Shown here piece by piece: positions 7,876 through 16,975 of a stretch of DNA of 64,000 nucleotides. The position numbers and the translations under genes are program-made. The stretch lies in assembly GCF_001898115.1 (NCBI RefSeq), contig NZ_MKSQ01000005.1, positions 308,129 through 372,128 on the forward strand, given 5' to 3'. The notes beneath the pieces are model-generated. The model made no database searches, was not told the DNA's origin, and was given only the letters and a program-made list of their open reading frames with translations. Each line of letters begins with the position of its first letter. Positions within the stretch are counted from its first letter, which is position 1. The DNA comes from Allobosea sp. 67-29 (GTDB lineage Bacteria > Pseudomonadota > Alphaproteobacteria > Rhizobiales > Beijerinckiaceae).

Positions 7876-8753
7876 CGAAGAATGCCTATTTCAAGGGGCT
7901 GACGATCCCCTACCTGCTGCTCCTGCCGCAGCTCGCGATCACCGTCGTGTTCTTCTACTGGCCGGCGAGCCAGGCTGTCTGGCAGAGCTTCCTGCTGGAA
8001 GATGCCTTCGGCACCTCGACCCAGTTCGTCTGGTTCGAGAACTACCAGACCCTGTTTGCGGACCCGGGTTATCTCAAGGCGTTCATCAACACCGTCGTCT
8101 TCTCCAGCTTCGTCTGCGTGCTGTCGCTGTCGATTGCGCTGCTCTTCGCGGTGATGGCGGACCGCCAGATCCGCGGCGCCGAGATCTACAAGACGCTGCT
8201 GATCTGGCCCTATGCCGTCGCTCCGGCCATCGCCGGCGTGCTCTGGCTCTTCATGTTCGACCCGTCTCTCGGCATGCTGGCGCGCGGCCTGCAGTCGCTC
8301 GGCATCGGCTGGAATCCGCGCCTCAACGGCAACCACGCCATGCTGCTGGTCATCCTGGCCGCGACCTGGAAACAGATCAGCTACAACTTCCTGTTCTTCC
8401 TCGCCGGTCTGCAATCGATCCCGAAGAGCGTCATCGAGGCGGCCGTGATCGACGGAGCCCGGCCGATGCGGCGCTTCTGGACCATCGTCTTCCCGCTGCT
8501 CTCGCCGACGACCTTCTTCCTGCTTGTCGTCAACATCGTCTACGTCTTCTTCGATACCTTCGGCATCATCGACGCGGTGACCGGCGGCGGCCCGTCGGGC
8601 GCGACCGAGACATTGGTCTACAAGGTCTTCTCCGACGGCAAGGGCGGCTCCGACCTTGGCGGCTCGGCGGCCCAGTCGGTCGTGCTGCTGGTGATGGTCA
8701 TCGCCATGACCGCGATCCAGTTCCGCTTCATCGAGCGCAAGGTGAGCTACTGA
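7872..8753 (+). CDS. ugpA: sn-Glycerol-3-phosphate ABC transporter permease UgpA
   Basis: Inner-membrane permease (293 residues) of the binding-protein-dependent transport family, forming a heterodimer with UgpE. It starts with a short cytoplasmic tail and membrane helix ([20 protein letters not shown]), has six predicted helices, and carries the EAA loop contacting the ATPase ([20 protein letters not shown]). The conserved [20 protein letters not shown] segment precedes the last helix. No Shine-Dalgarno sequence precedes the ATG because a heptamer repeat abuts it. Translation may depend on an upstream 15-codon ORF whose stop overlaps this start. Its stop overlaps the next gene as TGATG. Confidence 0.94.
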   Translation: MTKNAYFKGLTIPYLLLLPQLAITVVFFYWPASQAVWQSFLLEDAFGTSTQFVWFENYQTLFADPGYLKAFINTVVFSSFVCVLSLSIALLFAVMADRQIRGAEIYKTLLIWPYAVAPAIAGVLWLFMFDPSLGMLARGLQSLGIGWNPRLNGNHAMLLVILAATWKQISYNFLFFLAGLQSIPKSVIEAAVIDGARPMRRFWTIVFPLLSPTTFFLLVVNIVYVFFDTFGIIDAVTGGGPSGATETLVYKVFSDGKGGSDLGGSAAQSVVLLVMVIAMTAIQFRFIERKVSY

Positions 8754-9499
8754 TGGCGTCCGTGCTCTGGCAGGACCTGACCGCCGAGGAACTGCGCGGC
8801 AAGGCGGCGAGGGACGCGATCGTCGTGCTGCCTGTCGCCTCGGTGGAGCAGCACGGCCCGCATCTGCCCGTCGGGGTCGACACGGTGCTGTGCAGCGGCG
8901 TCTGCAAGGCCGCGGCCGAGCGCGCGGAGGATGTCGAGCTCGTCGTCGCACCGACCCTGTGGTGCGGCATGGCCGAGCACCACATGGCCTTCGGCGGCAC
9001 CTTCACCTTCGACATCCCGACCTATCGCGCCGTGCTGCTCGCGCTCCTGAAGAGCATCGAGCGTCACGGCTTCCACCGCGTGCTGATCGTCAACGGCCAT
9101 GGCGGCAACATCGCTGCGCTGACCGCCTTCCTGCCCGATTTCGCCCGCGAGACCCGGCTGCATGTCGAGGCGACGACCTATTTCATGCTGGCCGAGGCGG
9201 CACTCGGCCCGCTGCTCGAAGACCAGAAGGGCGTGCAGCATGCCTGCGAGGTCGAGACCTCGATGATGATGGTGCTGGCGCCGGGCTCGGTGCGCGAGCC
9301 GCGCCTCGCCGGCGCATTCGGAGCGTTGGACCGCGCTCCACGCCGACAGCTCGTCTCGCGCCATCGCTCCTTCCATGAGATGACCGAGACGGGCGTGGTC
9401 GGCGATGCGCGCCGCGCCAGTGCCGAGAAGGGGCGCGCCTGCCTCGATGCCTGCGCCGAGGCGCTGGCCGGGCTCCTGCGCGAGATGGGGAGGGCCTGA
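8753..9499 (+). CDS. Creatininase-family (creatinine amidohydrolase superfamily) hydrolase
   Basis: A 248-residue metal-dependent amidohydrolase of the creatininase/ArfB/MftE superfamily. Metal ligands are expected in the E/H motif PVASVEQHGPHLPVGVDTVL, in the HHMAFGGTFTF region, in NGHGGN (VNGHGGNIAALTAF), and in HACEVETSMMM. The substrate cannot be read from the sequence. Creatinine is one possibility, but many family members open other cyclic amides. It sits inside the ugp operon between ugpA and ugpE and overlaps both by one base (TGATG at each end), so it is surely co-translated. This placement suggests a role on something imported by this transporter or in the same starvation response. 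E. coli ugp has a glycerophosphodiesterase (ugpQ) in its operon; none is seen here. Confidence 0.88.
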   Translation: MASVLWQDLTAEELRGKAARDAIVVLPVASVEQHGPHLPVGVDTVLCSGVCKAAAERAEDVELVVAPTLWCGMAEHHMAFGGTFTFDIPTYRAVLLALLKSIERHGFHRVLIVNGHGGNIAALTAFLPDFARETRLHVEATTYFMLAEAALGPLLEDQKGVQHACEVETSMMMVLAPGSVREPRLAGAFGALDRAPRRQLVSRHRSFHEMTETGVVGDARRASAEKGRACLDACAEALAGLLREMGRA

Positions 9500-10347
9500 T
9501 GGTCGAGGACCGCCGCCTGGGCGATGCGATCGCCTATGTCATCCTGACGATCGGCGTGCTGATCGTCGCCTTCCCGGTCTGGCTGACCTTCGTCGCCTCG
9601 ACCTGGGATGCCGCGACCGTGATCAACGGCCAGATGCCGCTCTATCCGGGGCCGTATTTCTTCGAGAACTACAACCGCATCCTGTTCGTCGGCACCTCGA
9701 GCACCACGCGCGAGCCGGTGATCCACATGATGCTGAACTCCTTCATCATGGCGATGGCGATCGCATTGGGGAAGATCTTCATTTCGGTGCTCTCGGCCTA
9801 TGCGGTGGTCTATTATCGCTTCCCGTTCCGGATGGCGGCGTTCTGGATCATCTTCATCACGCTGATGCTTCCGGTCGAGGTCCGCATCTTCCCGACCTTC
9901 AAGATCGTCTCCGATCTCAGGATGCTCGACACCTACCAGGGTCTGGCCATTCCGCTGATCGCCTCCGCGACCGGCACGCTGCTCTTCCGGCAGTTCTTCA
10001 TGACGATCCCCGACGAGCTGCTGGAGGCCTCGAAGATCGACGGCGCCGGGCCGTTCAAGTTCTTCAGGGACACGCTGATCCCGCTCTCGATGACCACGAT
10101 CGCGGCGCTCTTCGTCATCCAGTTCATCTATGGCTGGAACCAGTATCTCTGGCCGCTGCTGGTGACGACGAAGGACTCGATGCAGACCATCGTCATCGCC
10201 ATCAAGAAGATGATCGTCACCGCCGACGCGCTGACCGAATGGCAGCTCGCCATGGCCACCGCCATGCTCGCGATGTTGCCGCCCGTCTTCGTCGTCATCG
10301 CCATGCAGAGGCTCTTCGTGAAGGGCCTGGTGGAGACGGAGAAGTAA
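9499..10347 (+). CDS. ugpE: sn-Glycerol-3-phosphate ABC transporter permease UgpE
   Basis: Second permease subunit (282 residues) of the Ugp importer, six predicted helices. The N-terminus VEDRRLGDAIAYVILTIGVL and the motif RIFPTFKIVSDLRMLDTYQG are family-typical. The EAA loop reads LLEASKIDGAGPFKFFRDTL, and FIYGWNQYLWPLLVTTKDSM matches UgpE. The start codon overlaps the stop of the creatininase-family gene (TGATG). A 29-nt inverted repeat follows directly and separates it from ugpC. Confidence 0.95.
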   Translation: MVEDRRLGDAIAYVILTIGVLIVAFPVWLTFVASTWDAATVINGQMPLYPGPYFFENYNRILFVGTSSTTREPVIHMMLNSFIMAMAIALGKIFISVLSAYAVVYYRFPFRMAAFWIIFITLMLPVEVRIFPTFKIVSDLRMLDTYQGLAIPLIASATGTLLFRQFFMTIPDELLEASKIDGAGPFKFFRDTLIPLSMTTIAALFVIQFIYGWNQYLWPLLVTTKDSMQTIVIAIKKMIVTADALTEWQLAMATAMLAMLPPVFVVIAMQRLFVKGLVETEK

Positions 10348-10351
10348 GTCA

Positions 10352-10425
10352 GGCAATGGGCAGTCGGCAGTAGGCAGTCGAACGCCCGCCAAGAACCGAC
10401 TGCCTACTGCCCGTTGCCCACTGCC
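10352..10425. repeat. Heptamer-repeat inverted repeat (element B) in the ugpE-ugpC gap
   Basis: The arms are 10352-10380 and 10397-10425 with a 16-nt loop; 25 of 29 positions pair. The right arm is four tandem 7-nt units: GACTGCC, TACTGCC, CGTTGCC and CACTGCC; the left arm is their complement. The design (four heptamers ending in GCC, folded against an inverted copy) equals element A at 7787-7870, but the unit sequence differs. The ugpC ribosome binding site (GAGGA, from 10426) lies just after it. Confidence 0.8.
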
Positions 10426-10434
10426 GAGGATTGA

Positions 10435-11514
<1,080 letters not shown>

Positions 11515-11517
11515 GCC

Positions 11518-12717
11518 TCAGGCCGCCAGGTCGGCCACCACCGCGTCGAGCAGCAATGCGCCATCGGGCGTGGCCGCGAGCCGGCCGTCGGCGCGCTCCA
11601 TCAGCAGCTTCTCGCCGATCAGGCTGGCGACTCGCCTGGCGTTGAGCTCGCGCCCGGCCAGCGCCTTGAACACGGCCGGGTCGATGCCTTCGACGAGGCG
11701 AAGCCCCATCAGCAGGTATTCGTCGCCCTGCGCTTCCTCGCCCAGCCGTTCGTCCTCGACCAGTGCTTGGCCATTGGCCTCGACCTGTTCCAGCCAGACC
11801 TCCGGCCGCTTCTCGGTCGAATGCGCCATGCGGCCTTCAGCCGTCACCAGCCTTCCATGGGCGCCGGGGCCGACGCCGGCATATTCGCCATAGTGCCAGT
11901 AGACCAGGTTGTGCCGGCACTCGGCGCCGGGCCGTGCATGGTTCGAGATCTCGTAGACCGGCAGGCCGTGCCTCGCCGTCACCTCCTGCGTCGTCTCGTA
12001 GAGCGCGGCGCCGGCATCGTGATCGGGGATAGCGAGCTTGCCGGCGCGGAACAGCCTCTCGAAGGCGGTGCCGGGCTCGATCGTGAGCTGGTAGAGCGAA
12101 AGATGCTCCGCCGCATGGCTGATCGCCAGCTCCAGCTCGGCGCGCCAAAGCGCCGGCGTCTGCGCCGGCGAGCGGGCATAGATCAGGTCGAAGGAATAGC
12201 GCTCGAAATATTGCCGGGCGATAGCCACTGCCGCCAGCGCCTCCTCGGCCGAATGCATCCGGCCGAGCGCCTTGAGATCGGCGTCGTTCAGCGCCTGCAC
12301 GCCGAGCGAGACGCGGTTGACGCCGGCCGCGCGGAAATCGCGGAAGCGGCCGGCCTCGACGCTGGTCGGGTTGGCCTCCAGCGTCACCTCGCAATTCGGG
12401 TCGACCGCCCAGTGCTCGCCGATGGCGTCGAGGATCGCGCCGACGGTCCGGCCTTCCATCAGCGAGGGCGTGCCGCCGCCGAAGAAAATCGAGGAGACGG
12501 TCCGTCCCGGCACCAGCGCCGCGCGATGCGCGATCTCGCGGCGGAAGGCGGCGATATAGCGCTGCTGGTCCGGCGGCTGCAGCCGGACATGGGAGTTGAA
12601 GTCGCAATAGGGGCATTTGGCCAAGCAGAACGGCCAGTGCACATAGACGGCGAAGCCCGCATCCGCCGTCGGATGCAGGATGGAAGGCCGCTCGACGAGG
12701 GCGGCCCGGGCGCTCAC
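11518..12717 (-). CDS. hemW: Radical SAM heme chaperone HemW (coproporphyrinogen III oxidase-like)
   Basis: A 399-residue radical SAM protein of the HemN/HemW group. The cluster motif CxxxCxxC is C31-C35-C38 (FCLAKCPYCDF). HemW proteins lack part of the N-terminal HemN extension and act as heme chaperones rather than oxidases; the short N-terminus before VYVHWPFCLAKCPYC fits HemW. Other typical segments are IFFGGGTPSLM, EANPTSVEAGRF, NRVSLGVQALND and YEISNHARPG. The start is GTG at 12717 and overlaps the rdgB stop by 4 nt (GTGA). This rph-rdgB-hemW order is common in alphaproteobacteria. Confidence 0.93.
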   Translation of the reverse strand: MSARAALVERPSILHPTADAGFAVYVHWPFCLAKCPYCDFNSHVRLQPPDQQRYIAAFRREIAHRAALVPGRTVSSIFFGGGTPSLMEGRTVGAILDAIGEHWAVDPNCEVTLEANPTSVEAGRFRDFRAAGVNRVSLGVQALNDADLKALGRMHSAEEALAAVAIARQYFERYSFDLIYARSPAQTPALWRAELELAISHAAEHLSLYQLTIEPGTAFERLFRAGKLAIPDHDAGAALYETTQEVTARHGLPVYEISNHARPGAECRHNLVYWHYGEYAGVGPGAHGRLVTAEGRMAHSTEKRPEVWLEQVEANGQALVEDERLGEEAQGDEYLLMGLRLVEGIDPAVFKALAGRELNARRVASLIGEKLLMERADGRLAATPDGALLLDAVVADLAA

Positions 12718-13364
12718 GCCGGTTTCCTCAGGCAGGCTGCGGCCAGCGCCTGGAAGGCGCGGGCGCGATGCGAGAGCGCGCCCGCGGGATGGCTCCAGTC
12801 GCTGCCGTGCTTCTCCTCGCTGCCCATCTCGCCGAAGGTCCGATCATGCCCGTCCGGCTGGAAGATCGGGTCGTAGCCGAAGCCGCTCGCGCCCCGCGCC
12901 TGTTCGGTGATGGTGCCGAAGACGCGGCCTTCGAACAGCTCCTGGTGCCCGTCTGGCCAGGCGATCACCAGCGCCGAGACGAAATGCGCCCGGCGCTGCT
13001 CGGGCTTGAGGGCGCCGCGCTTGGCAAGCTCGATCTGCACGCGGGCGATCGCCGGCGCGAAATCCTTGCCGGGCCCGGCCCAGTTGGCCGAGAACAGGCC
13101 CGGCGCGCCGTCGAGCGCATCGATGCAGACGCCGGAATCGTCGGAGAGTGCCGGCAGGCCGCTCGCCTGGGTGGCGGCGACGGCCTTGATCGCCGCGTTC
13201 TCGGAGAACATGGTGCCGTCCTCGACCGGCTCGGGCAGGCCGAGCTCCCCGGCCGAGACGAGCTCGACGCCGTAGGGCGCCAGCAATTCGCGCATCTCCC
13301 GCAGCTTGCCCTGGTTGTGGGTCGCGATCACGACCTTGCCGGTGAGGAGGCGATGTCCGCTCAT
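12714..13364 (-). CDS. rdgB: XTP/dITP diphosphatase (RdgB/HAM1)
   Basis: House-cleaning nucleotide pyrophosphatase (216 residues) that removes ITP, dITP and XTP before they enter nucleic acids. Motifs: ATHNQGKLREM near the N-terminus, ALSDDSGVCIDALDGAPGLF with the metal-binding acidic residues, FVSALVIAWPDG, and SGFGYDPIFQPDG. The ATG at 13364 comes 2 nt after the rph stop. The frame is open further upstream into rph, but homology begins at MSGHRLLTGKVVIATHN. Its stop overlaps the hemW GTG start. It is co-transcribed rph-rdgB-hemW. Confidence 0.95.
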   Translation of the reverse strand: MSGHRLLTGKVVIATHNQGKLREMRELLAPYGVELVSAGELGLPEPVEDGTMFSENAAIKAVAATQASGLPALSDDSGVCIDALDGAPGLFSANWAGPGKDFAPAIARVQIELAKRGALKPEQRRAHFVSALVIAWPDGHQELFEGRVFGTITEQARGASGFGYDPIFQPDGHDRTFGEMGSEEKHGSDWSHPAGALSHRARAFQALAAACLRKPA

Positions 13365-13366
13365 CG

Positions 13367-14083
13367 TCAGGCCACCGCGGCCTTCTGCAGCGTCACCAGC
13401 CTGGACACGCCGTCCTTGGCGAGCTTGAGCAGCGAGAGCAGCTCCTCTTCTGAAAAGGGCGCCCCCTCGGCCGTGCCCTGTACCTCGACGAGGCCGCCGG
13501 AGCCGGTGATGACGAAATTCGCGTCGGTCTGTGCGCCGGAATCCTCGACATAGTCGAGATCGATCACGGGCTGGCCCGCGACGATGCCGCAGGAGACGGC
13601 CGCGACATGGTCCTTCAGCGGGTTGGTGCCCTTGAGCAGGTTGCGGCCTTCCATCCACTTCAACGCGTCGTGCAGGGCGACCCAGGCGCCGGTGATCGAG
13701 GCCGTGCGCGTGCCGCCATCGGCCTGCAGGACGTCGCAGTCGACGACGATCTGGCGCTCGCCGATCGCGGTCAGGTCCACGACGGCGCGCAGGCTCCGGC
13801 CGACGAGGCGCTGGATCTCCTGCGTGCGGCCGGACGGCTTGCCGGAGGTGACCTCGCGGCGGGTGCGCTCATGCGTGGCGCGCGGCAGCATCGAATACTC
13901 GGCGGTGACCCAGCCCTTGCCGGTGCCGCGCAGCCACGGCGGCCCCTTTTCCTCGACGGTCGCGGCGCAGAGCACCTTCGTCTCGCCGAAGGTCACCATG
14001 CAGGAGCCTTCGGCATAGCGCACCACGCCGCGTTCGAGCGTGACCTTGCGCATCTCGTCGGCGGCGCGTTTGGAGGGTCGCAT
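13367..14083 (-). CDS. rph: Ribonuclease PH
   Basis: Phosphorolytic 3'-5' exoribonuclease (238 residues) that trims tRNA 3' ends. Starts [20 protein letters not shown], with the conserved core [40 protein letters not shown] (phosphate-binding arginines) and [20 protein letters not shown]. The ATG at 14083 follows AGGACAG. A longer frame to 14182 exists but lacks homology. It is divergent from hrcA with a 140-nt gap, a gene pair widely conserved in alphaproteobacteria. Confidence 0.95.
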   Translation of the reverse strand: MRPSKRAADEMRKVTLERGVVRYAEGSCMVTFGETKVLCAATVEEKGPPWLRGTGKGWVTAEYSMLPRATHERTRREVTSGKPSGRTQEIQRLVGRSLRAVVDLTAIGERQIVVDCDVLQADGGTRTASITGAWVALHDALKWMEGRNLLKGTNPLKDHVAAVSCGIVAGQPVIDLDYVEDSGAQTDANFVITGSGGLVEVQGTAEGAPFSEEELLSLLKLAKDGVSRLVTLQKAAVA

Positions 14084-14223
14084 GAAACTGTCCTGTGTGT
14101 CGGGAAGAGGCGGCTTGTAGGCCCTCGCAGCCCGCCCGGCAAGGCGCGGGGCATCCGCCCCCTTGATCCGCGCACCCGGCATGACGACAATAGGGAAGTG
14201 CGCCGTTTTCGCAGCCGAGGTTC

Positions 14224-15309
14224 ATGAGCGCCCATACGCCCCGCCCCGAGACGACGAGCAGCCTGGTCGAGATCGACCAGCGCTCGCGCGAGATCTTTCG
14301 CCAGATCGTCGACGGCTATCTGACGACCGGCGAGCCGGTCGGCTCGCGCAACATCGCCCGGCTGCTGCCGATGGCGCTCTCGCCGGCGACGGTGCGCAAC
14401 GTCATGACCGATCTCGAGCTCGCCGGGCTGATCTATGCGCCGCACACCTCGGCCGGCCGCCTGCCCACGGAACGCGGCCTGCGCTTCTTTGTCGATGCGA
14501 TGATGGAGGTCGGCAACCTGACTTCCGAGGAGCGCGCCCGCATCGAGGCGCAGATCCGCGCCGGAGCGACCCATCGCAATCTGGATCAGACGCTGACGGA
14601 AGCCTCTACGTTGCTTTCCGGCCTCTCGCGCGGCGCCGGCGTCGTCGTCACGACCAAGGCCGATCCGCGGCTGAAGCACATCGAATTCGTCCGGCTCGAC
14701 CCCGCCCGCGCCCTCGTCGTGCTCGTCTCGGAGGACGGCGCCGTCGAGAACCGCCTGCTCGCCTTGCCGCCGGGCCTGCCGGCCTCGGCGCTGACCGAGG
14801 CCGCGAACTTCCTCAACGCCCGCATTTTCGGCAAGACGCTGGGGGATCTGCGCGGCGAGATCGCGGCGCAGCGCGCCCGGATGGAGCGCGAGCTCGACGC
14901 CTTGACCGCCCGCCTCGTCGAAAGCGGCATCGCCACCTCCTCGGGGCCGAGCAGCGACCGCCACCTGATCGTCCGCGGCCAGGCCAATCTGCTCGACGAT
15001 CTGAAGGCGCAGGAGGATCTCGAGCGCATCCGCATGCTCTTCGGCGATCTGGAGACGCAGACGGACGTGATCGATCTGCTCTCCCGGGCCGAGGAAGGCG
15101 ACGGGGTGCGCATCTTCATCGGATCCGAGAACAAGCTGTTCTCGATGTCGGGCTCCTCGATGGTGGCGGCGCCCTTCCGCGATGCCGAGCAGCGCATCGT
15201 CGGGGTGGTGGGCATCATCGGCCCGACGCGGCTGAACTATGCCCGCATCGTGCCGATGGTCGATTACACCGCCAAGGTGGTCGGCCGCCTCCTCGACGGC
15301 AGCCGCTAG
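14224..15309 (+). CDS. hrcA: Heat-inducible transcription repressor HrcA
   Basis: Repressor (361 residues) of groES-groEL class heat-shock genes through the CIRCE operator. It has an N-terminal winged helix ([59 protein letters not shown]) and the GAF-like HrcA domain ending in [20 protein letters not shown]. The start at 14224 follows GAGG with 5-nt spacing. No CIRCE inverted repeat (TTAGCACTC-N9-GAGTGCTAA) is present in the 140-nt gap to rph, so local autoregulation by CIRCE is not supported. grpE, often the next gene, is replaced here by a DUF3297 gene. Confidence 0.95.
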   Translation: MSAHTPRPETTSSLVEIDQRSREIFRQIVDGYLTTGEPVGSRNIARLLPMALSPATVRNVMTDLELAGLIYAPHTSAGRLPTERGLRFFVDAMMEVGNLTSEERARIEAQIRAGATHRNLDQTLTEASTLLSGLSRGAGVVVTTKADPRLKHIEFVRLDPARALVVLVSEDGAVENRLLALPPGLPASALTEAANFLNARIFGKTLGDLRGEIAAQRARMERELDALTARLVESGIATSSGPSSDRHLIVRGQANLLDDLKAQEDLERIRMLFGDLETQTDVIDLLSRAEEGDGVRIFIGSENKLFSMSGSSMVAAPFRDAEQRIVGVVGIIGPTRLNYARIVPMVDYTAKVVGRLLDGSR

Positions 15310-15385
15310 GCCCGAGTTGGCTTTAGGGCCGTAAGCGGCTATCGAGCGGGCAAGGCAACCGTTTTCCGCACGTCAGGTCCGACCC

Positions 15386-15640
15386 ATGTCCGAGCAGCTT
15401 CCCGACCGTCTCTCCGTGAATCCGGACAGCCCGTTCTACGACGCCGAGGTGCTGGCGCGCGACATCGGCATCCGCTTCAAGGGCGTCGAGAAGACCAATG
15501 TCGAGGAATATTGCGTCTCCGAAGGCTGGGTGAAGGTCGCGGCCGGCGCCGCCAAGGACCGCTTCGGCCGGCAGATGACGATCACGCTGAAGGGCCCGGT
15601 CGAGCCCTATATCCGCGGCGAAGAAGCCAAGGAAGGCTGA
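15386..15640 (+). CDS. DUF3297 family small protein
   Basis: An 84-residue soluble protein matching the whole DUF3297 family (PDRLSVNPDSPFYDAEVLAR, GIRFKGVEKTNVEEYCVSEG, and a strand-rich end ITLKGPVEPYI). The family is found mainly in Proteobacteria and has no assigned function. Ribosome binding site CAGG lies about 8 nt upstream. A possible promoter (TTGGCT at 15317-15322, CTATCG at 15339-15344) sits in the 76-nt gap after hrcA, so it may be transcribed independently. It is convergent with the GNAT gene. Confidence 0.9.
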   Translation: MSEQLPDRLSVNPDSPFYDAEVLARDIGIRFKGVEKTNVEEYCVSEGWVKVAAGAAKDRFGRQMTITLKGPVEPYIRGEEAKEG

Positions 15641-15652
15641 GACCCTGCCGGC

Positions 15653-16201
15653 TCACGCCGGCCCAAGGTCCTTGTAGAAGAAGGTCGAGCCGCAGGCGGC
15701 GCCGTCCGGCATCAGCGCGAAGCGCGGGATGGTGCCCACCTCGGTCCAGCCCAGCCGGTCGTAGAGCCGGCGCGCCGCGCCATGCTCGTCCGTGTCGAGC
15801 ACCAGGAGGTCGCGGCCGTTCTCCCGCGCGATCGCCTCGGCTCGCCGCATCAGCGCCTCACCGATGCCCTGCCGGCGCGCGCGCGAATGCACCAGCACCT
15901 TGGCGATCTCGGCCCGGTGCGGCTGGTTCGGCTTGCTGATCAGGTGGAGCTGGGCCGTGCCGACGATGCCGTCGCCGGTACGTGCGATCAGCAGGATGAC
16001 CTGCCCGCTTGCGACACCAGCCGCAGTATCGCGCCAGAAGCGCTCGTAATCGGCTGCCGTGTTCCAGTTCATGAAGCCGACCGAGGCGCCGTTGGCGACG
16101 CAGTCGCGCAGGATCTCGGCCAACTCCGGGAGCGCGGTTTCGGCGGCAGCGGCGTCGAGGCTTTCGATGGCAAAGGCTTGTGTCGTGGTCGGCGCGTTCA
16201 T
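15653..16201 (-). CDS. GNAT-family N-acetyltransferase
   Basis: A 182-residue acetyl-CoA-dependent acetyltransferase. The GNAT fold is shown by DGIVGTAQLHLISKPNQPHR, the acetyl-CoA binding motif VLVHSRARRQGIGEALMRRA (R/Q-x-x-G-x-G/A), and the C-terminal ARRLYDRLGWTEVGTIP. The substrate is not evident. Its ATG (16201) overlaps the stop of the upstream XRE-cupin regulator by 4 nt (ATGA), so the two are co-translated and probably functionally linked, for example a regulator sensing the acetylated compound. Confidence 0.9.
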   Translation of the reverse strand: MNAPTTTQAFAIESLDAAAAETALPELAEILRDCVANGASVGFMNWNTAADYERFWRDTAAGVASGQVILLIARTGDGIVGTAQLHLISKPNQPHRAEIAKVLVHSRARRQGIGEALMRRAEAIARENGRDLLVLDTDEHGAARRLYDRLGWTEVGTIPRFALMPDGAACGSTFFYKDLGPA

Positions 16202-16797
16202 GCGGCGTGTCCTGGAAAGGTGCCGCTCCCCGCGGCGAGGATGACGGCGTAGCGGACGGGCGCAGCGCCCGGATTGCGGTAGGTGATCGGGCCGCGCAGA
16301 TGCATCTGCAGGCAGTCGCCTTCGGCGAGCTCGTGGCGAATGCCCTCCACCGTCAGGTCGAGACGGCCGCGAAGGACCCAGATCTGCTGGTCGAGGGACG
16401 GCGCGCCGGTGGCGCTGTCGAGACGGACCTCGGCGCCTGCCGGCAGCTCGACCTCGACGATCTCGAAGCCGGAGCCGGTGCCGCGCGGCGAGACGTTGCG
16501 GCGCAGGTATCCGCTGGCCGGATCGCGCCACGCCGGCTGCTCCGCACGTCGCGCCAGCGGCCCCGTTCCGGCGTCCTCCTCCAGCAAGGCCGAGAGCGAA
16601 AGCCCGAGGCCGGAGCCGAGCCTGACCAGCACCGTTGCCGTCGGGCTCGATTCGCCGCGCTCGATCCGGGAGATCATCGCCCGGCTGACCCCGGCCCGTC
16701 GCGCGAGGTCGTCCAGCGTCAGCCCGTGGCGCTGGCGGGCCGCCTTGAGCCGCTCCCCGAGCCGCCGGTCGATATCGATATCGGTCTCGAAATCCAT
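16198..16797 (-). CDS. XRE-family regulator with C-terminal cupin sensor domain
   Basis: A 199-residue transcription factor. The N-terminal HTH is [20 protein letters not shown] ... [20 protein letters not shown]. The C-terminal cupin ([38 protein letters not shown]) probably binds a small effector. The ATG at 16797 starts [14 protein letters not shown]. The frame continues upstream to 16950 but without homology and across an AT-rich promoter-like stretch (16798-16825). No good ribosome binding site is seen. It is co-translated with the GNAT gene through an ATGA overlap; autoregulation is likely but not shown. Confidence 0.88.
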   Translation of the reverse strand: MDFETDIDIDRRLGERLKAARQRHGLTLDDLARRAGVSRAMISRIERGESSPTATVLVRLGSGLGLSLSALLEEDAGTGPLARRAEQPAWRDPASGYLRRNVSPRGTGSGFEIVEVELPAGAEVRLDSATGAPSLDQQIWVLRGRLDLTVEGIRHELAEGDCLQMHLRGPITYRNPGAAPVRYAVILAAGSGTFPGHAA

Positions 16798-16940
16798 AGA
16801 AAGAGAATTATTCTTATATATTGGAAATTGCAAGGGCGGCGATGCCATCGTAAGCGGACCCGGCCGCGCCGGGATCGGGCACTGGTTCGTCGCGCCGGCG
16901 GGAAAAGCATTCGGGAACCGCGCCGGAACGGGCCTGCCGC

Positions 16941-16969
16941 TTGGCGCCACGCGGCTTCACTGCTATGGC
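16941..16969 (+). promoter_or_regulatory. Candidate lepA promoter giving a leaderless mRNA
   Basis: TTGGCG (16941-16946), a 17-bp spacer and TATGGC (16964-16969) with an upstream TG (16961-16962) form a plausible extended -10 promoter. Exactly 6 nt follow before the lepA ATG at 16976, placing the expected start on the A of ATG. No Shine-Dalgarno sequence precedes lepA. Confidence 0.4.
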
Positions 16970-16975
16970 GCGCGC

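Noticed and set aside
6303..8951. An 882-codon open frame on the minus strand across ugpB and ugpA
   Set aside because: It is antisense to well-supported ugp genes, has a low-complexity Arg/Asp/Gly composition typical of GC-rich shadow frames, and has no recognisable domain.
14084..14223. CIRCE operator in the rph-hrcA gap
   Set aside because: I looked for TTAGCACTC-N9-GAGTGCTAA and found no match.
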